Shown: positions 33,838-46,461, counted from the stretch's first letter. The stretch: DNA of 64,000 nt from Calvatia gigantea (GCA_025093985.1 JACAAK010000004.1:992001-1056000), one strand, 5' to 3'. Numbers and translations: made by a program. The notes: generated by a model from the sequence alone, not told the origin.

Positions 33838-36007
33838 GTGAGTGAATCGATTAAAATTCTCTCCGAGCATTCACTTCCTGGCGCTGAATTCAATTCGGCT
33901 GCACGCTCTTCTCCTCCAAGTTGCCATCCCGGAACACGAGTTGGTATCACCGATAACATCCTGTCTCGACTGGGGAATCTCGACCGCGAACGAAAAGTGG
34001 TATGGCTGCAAGGGGCCAGCTGGTGTCGGAAAGTCCGCTATTATGCAGACAATCGCGGAGCTTGTGGAGATTAGGTCGGACTCTCTGTTGGGCGCCACAG
34101 TCTTCTTTTCCAAATTCAACGAGCGTGATGATCTGCAGCGAGCCTTCATCACTGTCGCGGACCAACTCGCTGTTCAGTACTCGGCCTATAGGAATTATGT
34201 CACGGAACTACTCGCTATCAATCCTGGACTAGTGAAGAAATCAATGGCCGAGCAGTTCAAAAGGCTCATCCAAAAACCATTCGTCGACTCAAATATCCTG
34301 GAGGATCTTCCAAAGACTGTCTTAATACTCATAGATGGGTTGGATGAGTGCAATGACAAGCAAAAGCAACGTGAGCTTGTGCTCACCATTGGTCACTTCA
34401 TGCTTCAGCACCCGACGGCCCCCCTTTTTTGGATCATTGCGAGTCGTCCTGAGCCTCACATCCGAGCTGCATTCTCCCACCAATACATGCTATCGGGCTA
34501 CGAGGAGATTGGCGTGCCCATCGACTCTCCACAGGCTTGTTTGGACGTCGAAAAATATCTTTGGGACGAATTCCAAGAAATCAGGAGGAAGTTTCCTTTA
34601 TCATTTGAATCCCCAACAGGCCAATGGCCAGCGGAAATTCAGTTAGTAAAGATTGTGACCAAGGCAGCTGGTCTATTCCTTTTTGCATCCATTATCATTC
34701 GATACTGTCGGCGATATGGATTACGGGAACCCCATTTCCCGGCTTCGAAAGGTCGTGGACGTGATCGAACATTCCTCAAAAACTGATGACAACCCTTTTG
34801 CAATCCTTGATGCACTCTATACGGATATTCTCTCTTCAATTCCTCAAGAACTGTTCCCCGATACAAGGAAATTGCTCACCTTCCTGCTTCCCTTCATGTG
34901 GACCCCAAACTTCATTTTCTCCTGTAATTTGATGTGGCCTTAGCCAGGAAAGTGCCTATGGCGCACTCCACAAACTCCACTCAGTCCTCGATATTCCGCA
35001 GCCTGAGAAAGCTTCTGTTCAGCGGTTGGGGCCCTTCCATATATCCTTCGTTGATTATTTAACTTCCGAGTCTCGTTCTGGGGAGTTTTTCATTGGCCAA
35101 TCGGAGGCTAGAGATAACATCTTCTCAATGTGCTGCCGGGTTTTAATTCAAGCCCATAACCCTGGTAAGTTGCCCAACAATAGTAGTTATCGCGGCGTTG
35201 ATGGCACTCTCTAGCTCGATCCGCCATCCAGACCTCGCGCATAAAAATATATTGGACACATGCCAATCAGCAACTCAAGCTTCAGGATTATCTCTTCAAA
35301 ACGTCGTATGAGCGCCTCTTCACCATTTCTGAGACGTTGGGAACCAGCCCTAGAATGCTTCATGACTTTACGAGTCTCTCTTCTTACTTCCGAGACTTCA
35401 ACTTTACCAGACCTCGTGTTTTCCGTCACCTTCATGAAATTCTTTCATCGGTTAGCAGACGACTTCACGATCCGTTTTCGAGTTTTAATCTAATGGAATC
35501 CCGACATTTTCGCAGCCCCTTCGAAGTCACCTTGAAGAATGGAATATCATCCAGGCCACCTCAATCTCATCTTTTGACATCGACCGCATTGGCGTGCGGA
35601 CATGGACTTTGATAGTTTGTTTGAAGCATAGGAAAAACCGGTACCGCTTCCTGCAAAAGGGTTTGGAATGGGGCAAAAGTACCCTCACTCCGGTGGGCTC
35701 TTCATACAACAATGTAAGTGTTTGATGTGCCCATTTCTGAGTTCAATCAGGCTCACTGATAACCAAATTAATTTAGTTTATACGCAGCATAGGACATGGA
35801 AACGAGGACGAACGTACGCAGCTGCTGGCGTTGAGCGAGGATCAAGCCTGGAAAGCTCACGTTTGGGTGCATCTCACAAGTCTTAAGATCTCATACCCAT
35901 CTAACCCGGTAATTTTCTTCGGAACGGGGGACAAGTGTTGTGCGCTTGTCGAAGTCAAAGATCCGGAGGAATTCTGGGTTTACGTTTTGCCTTATAACCG
36001 ACCATAA
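33838..36007 (+). pseudogene. NACHT-domain NTPase (NLR-like), frameshifted
   Basis: Fungal NLR-like protein of the kind linked to self/non-self recognition. In order: the pre-NACHT block C-H-P-G-T-R-V, Walker A G-P-A-G-V-G-K-S-A-I (about 34014-34045), L-I-L-I-D-G-L-D-E-C-N (Walker B, about 34325-34355), W-I-I-A-S-R-P-E-P-H and K-A-A-G-L-F-L-F-A-S. A helical C-terminal region follows, and a last exon after a 63-nt intron (about 35714-35776) ends at 36007 in L-P-Y-N-R-P. One-base shifts are needed at about 34012 (a G in GGGG, between W-L-Q-G and P-A-G), about 34705, near 34945 and near 35540. The Walker motifs themselves are perfect. It may be a real pseudogene or an intact gene with sequence indels; the 5' end is not resolved. 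Confidence 0.78.
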
Positions 36008-36708
36008 ATGCGCTTATTTGTGCTACAGGGGTGTGAGAACGGCTACGCGATGATGACGCGTAAAGAGGCCCGTTCAAGCGCGAAGATGAGCGGAAATCAC
36101 TCGCTCGCTGTTTGCTGCTATTCCTTATCTGTAAACACAGTTTCCTGTTTGAGGTTCCCGTGCATAGGTGTTCCTACTACCGATTTATTTGACCCATTGG
36201 TTTCACTTTCTCCGCCCCGTGGTAGAATTTTGTCGAACGATTTGCCTGTTTGTCATAGATATAAAAACCGCGGTCTCTATCATAGTCAGCACTTTTGGAC
36301 GATTTTTTCTCTCGTCTTATTTTATGCTTGTCACTGCTCGCACTAATCTTCCTCGCCACATTCTTCGTCGTTGGCGTCTACAGCGCATAACCCGCCTACA
36401 GTACGATGTACTAAGCACAACACATTTTCTTCGAGCTCATCACCATTTTTTTTACTCTAATATCAGGAGTATAGACGCCATGACTGAAGCTGAGGAGTTT
36501 GGACACTCCGGGCGCCAGCCTTGGAACGCATTTCTCTACCTCCTAAAATCCCTCTGACGACAACGCTATCATCCATTCTGAAATAGCCTCAATGAAAGAA
36601 TTAAAAACCCGCTACGATGATTACCCATATATAAACAGGTGGTCTTCAGTTCTTTCGCGCAATGCCTCGAAAAGGCAGTATCCAGTGATGTGCATTTCCC
36701 AAGCTCAA
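36008..36708. other. Convergent 3' flanks, no gene seen
   Basis: Between the NACHT locus (plus) and the SH3 gene (minus). A plus-strand open frame at 36168-36557 is A/T-rich and hydrophobic with no domain, so it is most likely untranslated sequence. Confidence 0.5.
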
Positions 36709-37957
36709 CTACAAGAGTTTAACATACGACGCAGGGAAGAGACCTTTCCTTCCATCAATTTCGCCCGTCCACCTGAATCAAACGTTCAGTAACTGGAGCT
36801 CATATCTAGGCAGGAGGACCTACCAGTCGTCAGACGTCCGCTCGATTATCAACACTCGTTGGTTCTCCTTCAGCTCCAAATCGCCAGATTCCTGAGTGTG
36901 AATGTCAACTCGATATCAACGGATGGTCAGGGTAGCGAACACTAACAGTGGTCTCAAAATCGTACAACGCCTCTGCCCACTCTCTCTGTTCTTCTTGCTG
37001 TGGTTCGGGAGATGGGGGTGATGGTACCGGAGGAGCTGCCACGGGTGCCCTCGTTGGGGGAGGGCCAAATCTACTCCCGCTGTTCTTCGGCGGGAACGCC
37101 GACGACACATTATCCGCGGGACTACTTGTTTGAAGCGAGGACTTTGGTGGGTTGGATGATGTATTCCTCAGTGAACCGAAAAAGTTCTTCGGGGATGACA
37201 CATCCACGTCGCCAAATTTCTAATGAGACGAGAGATTAGCATTGCGCGAAGTAAATGTAAATAAGCAAGCAGAGAGAAAGGAGGGAAGCGTACTTTTGTA
37301 GCCGATAAACTCGACACGCCACCGGTGCGTGCGTTTGGAGCACCTGCGTTTCCGTCCTTGCCATTGTGGTTGCCGGCCTGTAGTGCTGCCATCCGATCCG
37401 CTAAGGATCCACCAGAACGTGTATCCATAGATTCATTATGGCCATGTTGTCCAGGTGCCTAGCATCAGGTACCGTTTTTCAGCCATACCATGAAGTAATT
37501 TAATAAGACCCATCGATTACCAGAATAACAGAACAGGACAATAAGCGCTCAGGTTCAGTGGGACAGATATGAAGAATAACACACCGTAGCCGCTGGCGGG
37601 GGCTTCCCGCTCGCATTTGTACCCGAACTTACACCTTTCAGTCCTGCTGAAACAAACCTCGCGGCAGCATCTCCGGCGCGACCTACAGCAGCAGCCGCAG
37701 CCTGAGTTTGTGGGCCAGTTACTTCTTTACGGAATGGATTTGACCCCGTTGCCGGTGCAGGTGAATCTGCTTTACCAGAACTGAAGATTTCGGGTCGGGA
37801 GGCGAAGTACCTATGGAGGTCAGAGGGAAATGCGGAAACGTGGAGGTAGGGTCTACCATCAGTTGTGGAGTGAACAGGGGATATTGGGGATCACTTACTC
37901 ATCTAGTAGCGAGAACAATGCGTCCTTCTCATGCACGCCGAGATTCGTGAATACCAT
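36709..37957 (-). CDS. SH3-domain adaptor protein
   Basis: Probable adaptor for the actin or endocytic machinery, inferred from the domain. Six exons: 37957-37899, 37810-37585, 37458-37294, 37219-36947, 36891-36824, 36772-36709; introns 88, 126, 74, 55 and 51 nt. They splice cleanly to 284 residues. The N-terminus (M-V-F-T-N-L-G-V-H-E-K-D-A-L-F-S-L-L-D-E-Y) is a conserved helix. The middle is Pro/Ser/Ala-rich with P-P-x-P stretches. The C-terminal SH3 domain spans three exons: A-L-Y-D-F-E-T-T, E-S-G-D-L-E-L, then D-D-W-W-T-G-E-I and G-L-F-P-A-S-Y-V-K-L-L at the very end. The ligand is unknown. It lies in tandem downstream of the SS18-like gene. Confidence 0.93.
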
Positions 37958-38618
37958 CCCTCAATAATTTGAACCGTGTCGTGTTGTGGTCGTGTCTCGG
38001 AAACAAGCTGTCTAATACAGCCGGTGATCGCCCGAGCAATTAGGCAATGGTCCTTGCGTCATGCTTTTTACTCTTATCTCAAAAATTTAACTCAATGAGA
38101 GAGGGGATTGGTATACGTATACGTGTATTATTTCATGTTCGCATGACGCGCCAAAGAAAAAAAGAAGGGAAAGGAAAAAAGTGCAAGGGAAAAGAATACA
38201 TATAATAGATCATCTTGTCAAACACATACTTAATCGCACAAACTTGAATTGACGCATAGGGGAGAGGGGGCACTGAAGGAATCCCAATACAACACAGCCT
38301 ATCATGAGGTATAGCACCAGCCAAAGTGCATGGATGAGCAAAATAAGCAAGAAACCACAACGCAGGGAATGTGATGTTCGAAGATATACAAACTTGAGAG
38401 AAAAGGAAACAACGAAAAAGGCAACCCTCCAAAAAACATGCCAATTTTGACCAAAATAAGAAGCTAGTCAGCAGAGCCAGGAATAGTGAAGATAGAAGCA
38501 CCGAGGAACCACAAGGCGAGCTGGGTCAGGAAACAGGAAGTGGAAGTGGAGAGAGGGGGGAACAATCACCAGCACCGAGGGAGGTAGAAGTAGGGACGAA
38601 GCCATTTTCACTTTCTTT
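37958..38618. other. 3' UTR of the SS18-like gene and SH3 promoter
   Basis: On the minus strand this follows the stop codon of the coactivator gene and precedes the SH3 start. It contains pyrimidine-rich stretches typical of a UTR. No other gene seen. Confidence 0.5.
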
Positions 38619-41600
38619 TCACCACGACGTCGACCCCAAAAAATCATAATCCCCACTACCAAGTCCCTGTTCACCCATGCCTCCTACTCCTCCCATACCG
38701 CTCATACCGCCCATGCTGCCGATTCCTCCACCCATACCACCCACATTCATACCACCATGCATGGCACCCATGCCCACATTACCCATACCCCCCATTCCCA
38801 TTCCCGCACCCATACCGCTCATGCCCATACCCTGCTGTCCTGCAGGATTTGGGGTTGCCGACATTTGTCTCGACACGTCACCAGCGCCTCCCGCGCCTAC
38901 GCCACCAAACCCACCCGCAGCGTTCCCGCCCGCACCTGCCCAACCTTGGCCATTGAACGACTGATTCTGTGGTCCGTTACCCTGCCCCTGCTGCTGCTGC
39001 TGCTGCTGCTGCTGCATTAGCCGCGCGGCCTGCCCCTGCTGTTGCTGCAACAATATCCGTTGATACTCTTCAGTGCCAGGTATTGCTCCTCCAACTCCTG
39101 TACCTAGTGAGGCGATACCCATCGGTCCTGAGCTTAATGATCGTGATGGTACTCTTGGCGTCATGGGTGACGCCGCACCCGCGTCCGATGGTGATCTCGT
39201 ACTCCTCGCGATACCGGGTATTGCTCCAGGATTTGATCTGAGCGTCGCAGGTGGCACAAATCCGTCTCCAACTCCGGATCCAATCCCTCCCCCCATGCCC
39301 ATGCCCATGCCCATACCGCCACCGCCAACAGGTGATGCATGTGTAGGTGAGATCATATTCCCTGCTTGTTGCTGTTGCTGCTGAGCTGCCAAAGCTTGTT
39401 GGTGCCTCATCAACCTCTCTTGTTGCATAGCCATTTGTTGCTGCGGTGTTAATCCCATGCCCGCAGGTCCACCCATCCCACCCATTCCCCCGGGCCCTCC
39501 TCCACCAGGGTTCCCACCACCGGCTTGGGCGCGTTGTTGTTGCAACAGCATCAACTGTCTCTGCTGATTCATGTCCATCCCTCTCACAGCCGCAGCAGCC
39601 ATCATCCTCGGGTCCATTTGCATTCCACCACCACCTGCACCACCTGCACCCATACCCATCCCTGCACCACCAGCTGTACCCTGAGCCATCATTCCCCCCG
39701 TTCCTTGTGACACAGCTGGTGATCCAGGTGCACCAAAACCAGCTGCGCCAGGACCCATACCTCCCCCCATACCAAGCCCCAGGCCCGCCGCTAGGTCCAC
39801 CTCCGCCGGCGGCTCTCGCTTGTAACGCCTGCATCTGCTGATTATGTTGTGCCTGCTGCTCCTGCCTTTGATGCAACGTCGCTTGCGCAACCATCATCTT
39901 CTGCACCTGCATCTGTACAGGCATCTGCTGGAACCCTGGCACGTTTCGAGTCATGTAATTCACGAACGGGTGTCCAGGCTGCTGCAAGAACTGGAACATT
40001 GCCGCTGCCATATTTCCAGAGGGGTTTCCACCCCCACCCCCGCCTCCTGCTCCTCCACCAGCTCCACCTCCCACATTCCCAGTTCCTCCGCCAGCTGACA
40101 TTCCGCTTATTGCTGCGGTTTTCATACCAGGTGGTGACATCTGTCGTGCAGCAGCAGCAGCAGCTTGGGCCTGAGCCTGGGCACGCTGCATCTGTGCATG
40201 CCGCGCACGAAGTTGTTGTTCAGGCGTCATACTAGCCATAGCTCCAGGCAGACCCATGCCTTCTCCAGGATTCCCCATACCACCTCCCGGTGTTGGTGTT
40301 GGTCCAAGGTTCATACCTCCGCCAGCACCAGGGTTGGGATTTCCGAGACCGGGTGTAGGTGTCGAAGAATTTGATAGGCTTCCATGACCACCAGATGCGT
40401 TGGCTTGAGGGTTTGCACCGGCGCTTAAGTTTAGATTCGTTGATGCGTTAGAATTTCCCATGGCGTTCATTGGGTTTGGTGTTGAAGACCCACTACCTGG
40501 CCGTCCGTTCACGGGCGTCCCTCCTGACACCGCAGCAGCAGCAGCCGCTGTTGCAGAGTTGATCCCGTTCATGCCACCAGGTGGAGGCGGCGCCATTATG
40601 CCTTTGCCCTCTCCAGTATCCCGTCTCTTGTTCATCATCATCTGCGATGCTGGGTCTTCGGGTCTATCACGTTTTAGCATATTTTGTAGTTGCTGTTGCT
40701 GTTGTATTGATTTTATGCGGGCAATTTCTTTGGCGAAGAGGGTGGGTAGTTCGGCGTACAGTTGTCGGATGCGATCTGTGGGTGTGAAGTCGAGATGGGG
40801 TGGTGGATCCATGTTTGGTAGCATCTAGGAGCAGGTGTTAGACACGATCAACGCTCAAACTCCGAGGACGCACGGTAAAATGACCATCTGCGGCTGCAGC
40901 TAGCCACGAAAGATTTGTTTTTAGACAGCCGGCGTATCTAGTAAAACATAAGCCAAATTCCGTCTGTAGTATGAGAAAACGCACTGAAGGAAACGGGGGT
41001 CGTTATTGGGTATGCCGTGCGCGTGGAACTGGGAGAAAACGCTGCCAAAGTGTGGTTTCAGAGATTCACCCTCATCGTAACCAGAGCATATATAAACTCA
41101 CTTGAGAAGTTCGACATTCAAGTCTAGTACCTTGACAACTTTTGGATCACGACTATTCGCGGATAGAGATGTTGGGTCAGGGGTGTGTCTCTTGCTGTCG
41201 GGGGAAGGTCGTAATCGTCGTTGCTGTTGCTGAGGCCCTTGCACAAGGGTCGATGCAACACCGGCCGGTATACTGCCGCCGGTATTTGAAGGTGGGGATT
41301 TCGTCTGGCCACCTGGTTGCTTTTGTTGTTGCTGTAGTGGCATTTGCTGCTTCTGCTGTTGTGAAGGTTTTGTATCCTTCCCAGCAATTTCTTCAACTTT
41401 CTTCTCTCCTTCTTTCTTCTCTTCCCCCTCCCCATCACCTTCACCGTCGAGTTCATCGGCAGGCGGCGTTAGGGGGCTCAGCGGCGAAAGCTGCCTCGAG
41501 GGCTCGGCTTTCACTGCACCGCTCTCCTCCTCTTCCTCTTCCTCTTTTTTTGGCTCCTCCATCGGCGCCTCGGCCTCCTTTTCCTGCCCAGTTTCACCCG

Positions 41601-42138
41601 CTTTCCCCTCCTCACCCTGTCCCGAAGGCGAATTTGTCTCGGGAACAGGGGACAACGACGAGCTCCGATCCCTTTCCCCTGGTGTTGGTGAGGCTAGAAA
41701 TCCGGGTTCTGTCGATGGCGGTCCTGATGTCGCTGTTCCTTCCGCTGAGCCAGCAACATTCACCGTCACGGGCATAGGCGAAGTCGAGGAGGGGGTTGGT
41801 AAGGATAATGACGTTGATATCATTGTACTCCCAGCAAACGGACCCATACCCGTAAGTTCCTCCCCGACATCAACGTCATCCGGTGGTAAATGCATCACGT
41901 CCCCCAAATCATCATTCAGAAACTCTTCCGGTCTGAACTCCTGTGTGTGTGCGAGCGACACGCTTGGGTCCCCGTCTGCGCCTCCGTAATCTTCATCTCC
42001 GCCCAATACAGACACAGCAGTGGTAGTAGGTCCAAAGGGATCCTCCCCGCCAACGTCCCAGGTAAACGAGTCAAGGGCGGCAGCGGATGCAGATGATTTG
42101 AGCGGCGATGTAGAATGATTATGATCAACGTGGATCAT
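38619..42138 (-). CDS. SS18/SSXT-like Gln-Gly-Met-rich coactivator
   Basis: Likely chromatin-remodelling (SWI/SNF-type) coactivator subunit, nuclear. Exons: 42138-41102, 41041-40985, 40937-40874, 40824-38619; introns 60, 47 and 49 nt. The two small exons join the acidic Ser/Pro/Glu-rich N-terminal part to a helical SSXT-like block: V-L-D-L-N-V-E-L-L, N-D-P-R-F-L-Q-Y-A, L-K-T-N-L-S-W-L-A-A-A-A-D. Next comes D-R-I-R-Q-L-Y-A-E-L-P-T-L-F, then about 700 residues of Gln, Gly, Met and Ala low complexity. The last exon has one base too many: the frame must shift in the G/C-rich run near 39790. Corrected length would be about 1,120 residues, ending G-D-Y-D-F-L-G-S-T-S-W. The SSXT assignment rests on the helix pattern and layout only. 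Confidence 0.7.
38988..39014. repeat. Pure (CTG)9 run, nine glutamines
   Basis: Nine CTG triplets on the plus strand, read as CAG on the minus strand, inside the SS18-like gene. Uninterrupted, so a good candidate for length polymorphism. Confidence 0.95.
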
Positions 42139-43497
42139 CTTCTTCCCCTCTTCGTTAAATATAAACTAATAAAGCCTTTTCTTTCTTCCAAAGACTTGGT
42201 GTTCGCTTGCGTGATAGTTCCAGGTACGCCTTTCCTCAATCCGCGTGGAGTGGGGTGTGTGTTCCTGGATCGGAACGGTGATGTGAGAGTGGGTTTCAAA
42301 AAATGGACTCTCCACACAGGTCCAGAATGCGCGTGTCTGTTGTCCGGAGCGTGTATTGTATTCCTGTGAACAAAAGAGAAAAAATGAATTATATTCTGTC
42401 TCATTACTTTCGTTCATAACAAAATTAGAGACGTACCCCGGTGGTACTTATCCAACAAGACTAGCACCCAAGGTTTCAAATTCCTTCCGTGTTATAGGCT
42501 CCGAACCGAGTGTATGGTTGCGGGTGTCGTCGACAGTTCAAGCCCGTGCTGGAAATCGTAAAGTGTGAAAGATAACGGGAGAAATTGCAGTGGTTGTTGA
42601 GCAAGAAGGATTGACAAGGAGTGCAAAGGATGCACGCCCCGGGTTCAGCGTTTGTGAGCGGTTAGACTGCGACTCTCGTCAGAGTGGTCAGGCCTCTGCG
42701 TGAGACTTTTTTCACGGCGGAGTCTCAATTCCTCCAGCGCCCACCACCGGCACCTCGACAACGTACCCAACGACGAGCAGAGCAAGCGACATAGCGTGGA
42801 GAACACTTTCTACCAAGTATCGGATCATGGAGGACCGAGCAAGAGAGGAGCAGGCCGAACCCGACAAGTCCATTACACCACAAGTTCACCGCATCACACT
42901 TTGCCGCCGGTCCACGTTCCTGACCCAGTGGCGGCCTCAATCCCGTCCATCATGTGAAAAAAACTCAATCAGCGGAACAATGCAATGAGTAGTTATGAAT
43001 AACGATAGATACCTAGCAATGAGCATGTAATAACAGTCTGACTAAGTGCAATAATAGTAAAGTTGGCAACCCTGTAAACAAGCGAATGGACGGAACCACC
43101 CGTGAAACAGAGGAGGTGTACATATATCTAGAAGGTGTGATAGTTGTGGCAATTGTGTGGGAGTCCGGTCTCGCCGAGAAAAGAAGGGGAAAAAAATGAG
43201 TGGCTGCGGCCGCTTAAGACATTAGACACAAGGAAACGCGGGCACAAGAGAGTATCCGATAGCTTCCGCTACTCTTCACGAATACCCTCAGTCTCCATAC
43301 TTCAGACCACGCTCGTACCTCTGATACCACCAGACCTCGAGCGCACCAGCTGTCGAAAAACATTCCGGGGCTGCCCTGGGGTCAAGTCTGCATCAAACCC
43401 TCTTCGACCATCGTGCGCATACTTCCCACAATCCACGGCTCCAGAACTCGATATCGTAGCCTTCGTCGCTGCATCCCACATGCGCCCCAAGAACCCT
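42139..43497. other. Intergenic, no gene seen
   Basis: Upstream of the SS18-like gene and downstream of the cyclin gene. A minus-strand frame just before 43498 contains R-G-F-L-G-R-M-W-D-A-A, which resembles a cyclin C-terminal tail in a shifted frame, so the cyclin gene may extend to about 43302. Otherwise nothing recognisable. Confidence 0.45.
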
Positions 43498-44869
43498 CTA
43501 GTAATGCCACCTCGCGAAAGACCTTGGCATCGTTGCACTCGTCGTCATCCCTGATTCCGCCCTTACAGCCTTCATGGAAAGCTTCATTGAATTTGATCGC
43601 TGAGTAACATCGCCGTTCCTGGACCGAGGGGAATTTAAAACTCTAACCGTATCGACCGAAGACGTGTCAGACGCTTTCCGCCGAATATTATGCCTATATG
43701 CGTGCACGGGAGCTTGTCGCAAAACAAATGGTCGCTTCGTTAACGCTCGCTTAGCGGACCCTTCGCGTTCTTCTTGATAGAGGCGTTTAATTAATTTCCT
43801 TTTCTTCACTCCCGTCTCCATATCAACATCAGACTCGTTGCTAAGCCATGCAGAGGAAGGAGACGAGGACGAGGATCCGGTATCATCCACGAGAGAGGCC
43901 ATATCCGAAGATGACGTCGAACCAGAATCCGTGCCGTTAGACATGAGATTTGAGGAACCGCTCGAAGCTGCCGATCGGGAACTATGGGATGCGGAAAGGT
44001 GTGCCGCTGAAATTCGTTTCACAATTCCGCGAACGGCATACGTGATCGCAGTTGGGATGATTGAGGATTCTTCATCAGGTGGGCTGGGCAACCGTGCCTT
44101 GGCCTGAGCCTGCGCACGAGCTTTTCCCGCCCTGCAAACCCTCTGCACCGCAGAACTACGCGCTATCGAGGGTGGACTGCGAGGAAAAAAAGGCTTAAAG
44201 TGCTTGATCGCCTCGGCTTCATCAAATCTGAGATCAAAATTCAAGATGCGAAGCAACTGCTTTTCCATGAGATTGATATCTGCGAGGTCAAATATGACGG
44301 CATAGTTAGCCCAGTGGACATTCTTGGGTGACGCGTCGTTGAGATATTTGGCGGCTACGATAAGTACGGCCAAAAACACCCTGTGGCGAGTGCAAGCTAT
44401 CCCTATTCGAAGAAGGTAGCACCAATTAGACCTCCATGAACCAAAGGAGAAACGACAGTATTCACCCAGAGCCATTCTCGGAAGCTTGTTCCTCAGCCTT
44501 TCAAGGTATATCAAAGTTGCAAGCTAGTGTGGAGACTTGCACATTCGAGCATTTAACCAAATACGCGATAAAATCTTCCAACGAGATCAATCCTTGTGAA
44601 CAATCCGTCAGTCCGACGAGAGCCGCCGGAAGCGATGAAGCGAGAGCTTGTGTCGCCGAAGGACCAGCGGTTGCAGGTGCCAGCGAATGGTCACAGCCCG
44701 TTGGCGTAGATTTGTCAATGTCAATAACACTCGCCGCTTTTCCGGCAATATGGCGTATCATATCCAATGAAACTTGGCGCTGCATAAGCCGGATTAGTTG
44801 TGGATCATGCATAAACGAAGGCACCAAGGAGGCGGAGTGTCTGCAGTCGATTTCCGTTGCTCTAAGCAT
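43498..44869 (-). CDS. PCL/Pho80-type cyclin, one-base frameshift
   Basis: Cyclin of the Pho80/Pcl group, which pairs with a Pho85-type kinase in cell-cycle and nutrient control. Exon 1 runs 44869-44467, then a 64-nt intron, then exon 2 44402-43498. The cyclin box is clear: N-V-Q-V-S-T-L-A-C, I-Y-L-E-R-L-R-N-K-L-P-R-M-A, C-T-R-H-R-V-F-L-A-V-L-I-V-A-A-K-Y-L-N-D, then H-W-A-N-Y-A and L-N-F-D-L-R-F-D-E. The C-terminal half is Ser-rich and basic (V-K-K-R-K-L-I-K-R), possibly a nuclear signal. One extra A at about 44520 breaks the frame in the middle of the cyclin box (C-T-L-I read as C-N-F-D). A second shift near 43520 may cut the tail. The start ATG is the first in frame with a plausible N-terminus. 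Confidence 0.85.
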
Positions 44870-45949
44870 GGACAGAATGCGAATCCCGAAGTCTGTTTGC
44901 GTTGTTTTGCGGGATACGAAGGTGGTATGTAGTGACTTGGGTTATGGGGGGTTATAGAATGTTGACGAAATAATGGATTTGCTGGTGCCCGCCGAACTTG
45001 TGCCACGATGGATATAGCCCGCCTAGGTTTTGTTGTGTGTGGTAGACGGAAAGGAGGGAGAAAGAGAGAAAGGAGACGGGGAAGGACGTGCGTTTCGGTC
45101 TGGCGTGTTTTGGACATATTGGTACCAGAGACAAGTCCGGCCACGCGAGAGTATTGCCAGGATCGATCCACTTGGATGATATCACCACTGACCTGCTACA
45201 AGAACATAGGGGTTGGGGCTCGAGAGGGGGTGATTTAGCTCCGAGAGTTGTGCCCAGTGGCATCAAGAGCATCGTAGCCGTTGGGAAAGCCAGATGGTGG
45301 CCCAAGTGAAAGATACCTGCGACCCTTCTTAGGCGCCTAACCCGGCATCTCAACGGCTTCAACGTTCAACCCCACTCCCTATCCTCGCAACACCGCACCG
45401 CTTCCACTGTTTCGCCCATGTCTCCCAAATCCGACTTGACAACCTTTCTTTCGAACAGAACCACCATGCTATAGATCTGCTTTCCCAGTTTAATCCTTCG
45501 TGCTCTCGGACGTTTTACTGTCCCACACACTGCTCCCAAAAATCTGCATTCACCTCAGGACTCTCAATATTCGCTATATTCGCTGCTAAACCGGACTCTA
45601 TTCCTGCTTCCTGTCACCTCATGACTCAGTTCCATTCCAGCAGCGAGCACCCGATTTGAGGCGTTGTTTGGTCCATTCCAACCCATGCAGGATTTAGCCA
45701 TACTTGTAAAATATTTCGTTCACATCTGACTGATGGTATGCTAGTCATCAAACTTTTTACTCAAGATGCCTACGCCGCCGAGATTGTTTATTCCTTGGGC
45801 GAGCTCGTGCATTCCGGTGGAATTCCCAAAGGAAAACTGTTTCATCCGGCTGCAGACTTATGTGGAGAGGACTTTTATTCATTCAATGCTCTTCGCCTTC
45901 GACGCTGATCCGGGGAAATAGCCTTCCCTTGTTAGGAATGGCCATACAC
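44870..45949. other. Cyclin promoter and flank, no gene seen
   Basis: Upstream of the cyclin gene and left of the duplicated LysM segment. Rich in pyrimidines on the plus strand from 45360 to 45700. Short open frames on both strands overlap without domains. No gene recognised. Confidence 0.5.
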
Positions 45950-46379
45950 GCAGCAGTTACTTCGCCTCCTGTTCCTCGAAGTTCCCCGCTTGTGTGACGT
46001 CAACCCACTTTCCCAACTACAATCTTGGTGGGCACGCCCGTAATCCCTCGACCAGCGCACTTGGCCAGCTGGAAGGAGAGTCTGCGCTCTCACCCTTCCT
46101 TTTTCCCCAAAGAAAAGCCACTGTTTCTCTAGAGACCGGGAATTTATTGAGTCCTTTTAATTTCGTAACTTGTGAAGCTCCTAAGAGAGCAGAAGAAAGC
46201 CACACCCAGGTTGGGAGTAACGGCAAAAACTACTTTACGGCTTTCTTAATGCGGGCGGACCCCAAACTCTAACACCAATTGAGCCTCACGGACTGGGGAC
46301 GCACAACTAGAAGCAAGGGTTTTACGGGACCTTCATTTGTGGCGTCACTACCTCGACAGGATGCTCGAACCGGTGCGCG

Positions 46380-46387
46380 TATAAAGG
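46380..46387 (+). promoter_or_regulatory. TATA box of the intact LysM gene
   Basis: TATAAAGG 75-82 nt upstream of the ATG at 46462, conserved in the dead inverted copy. Confidence 0.65.
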
Positions 46388-46461
46388 TGGCTCCGGAGAG
46401 ACCTGGAGACCTCGTCCCAAGAAACCTCTTGTGATTTCTAAGCCAATCCTCTCTTATCAAC

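Noticed and set aside
36168..36557. 129-residue hydrophobic plus-strand frame
   Set aside because: Lies between convergent gene ends, A/T-rich, no domain and no supporting splice sites.
38677..40828. Several long plus-strand open frames opposite the SS18-like gene
   Set aside because: They are antisense shadows of Gln/Gly/Met repeats (Pro, Ser and His-rich translations) with no independent features.
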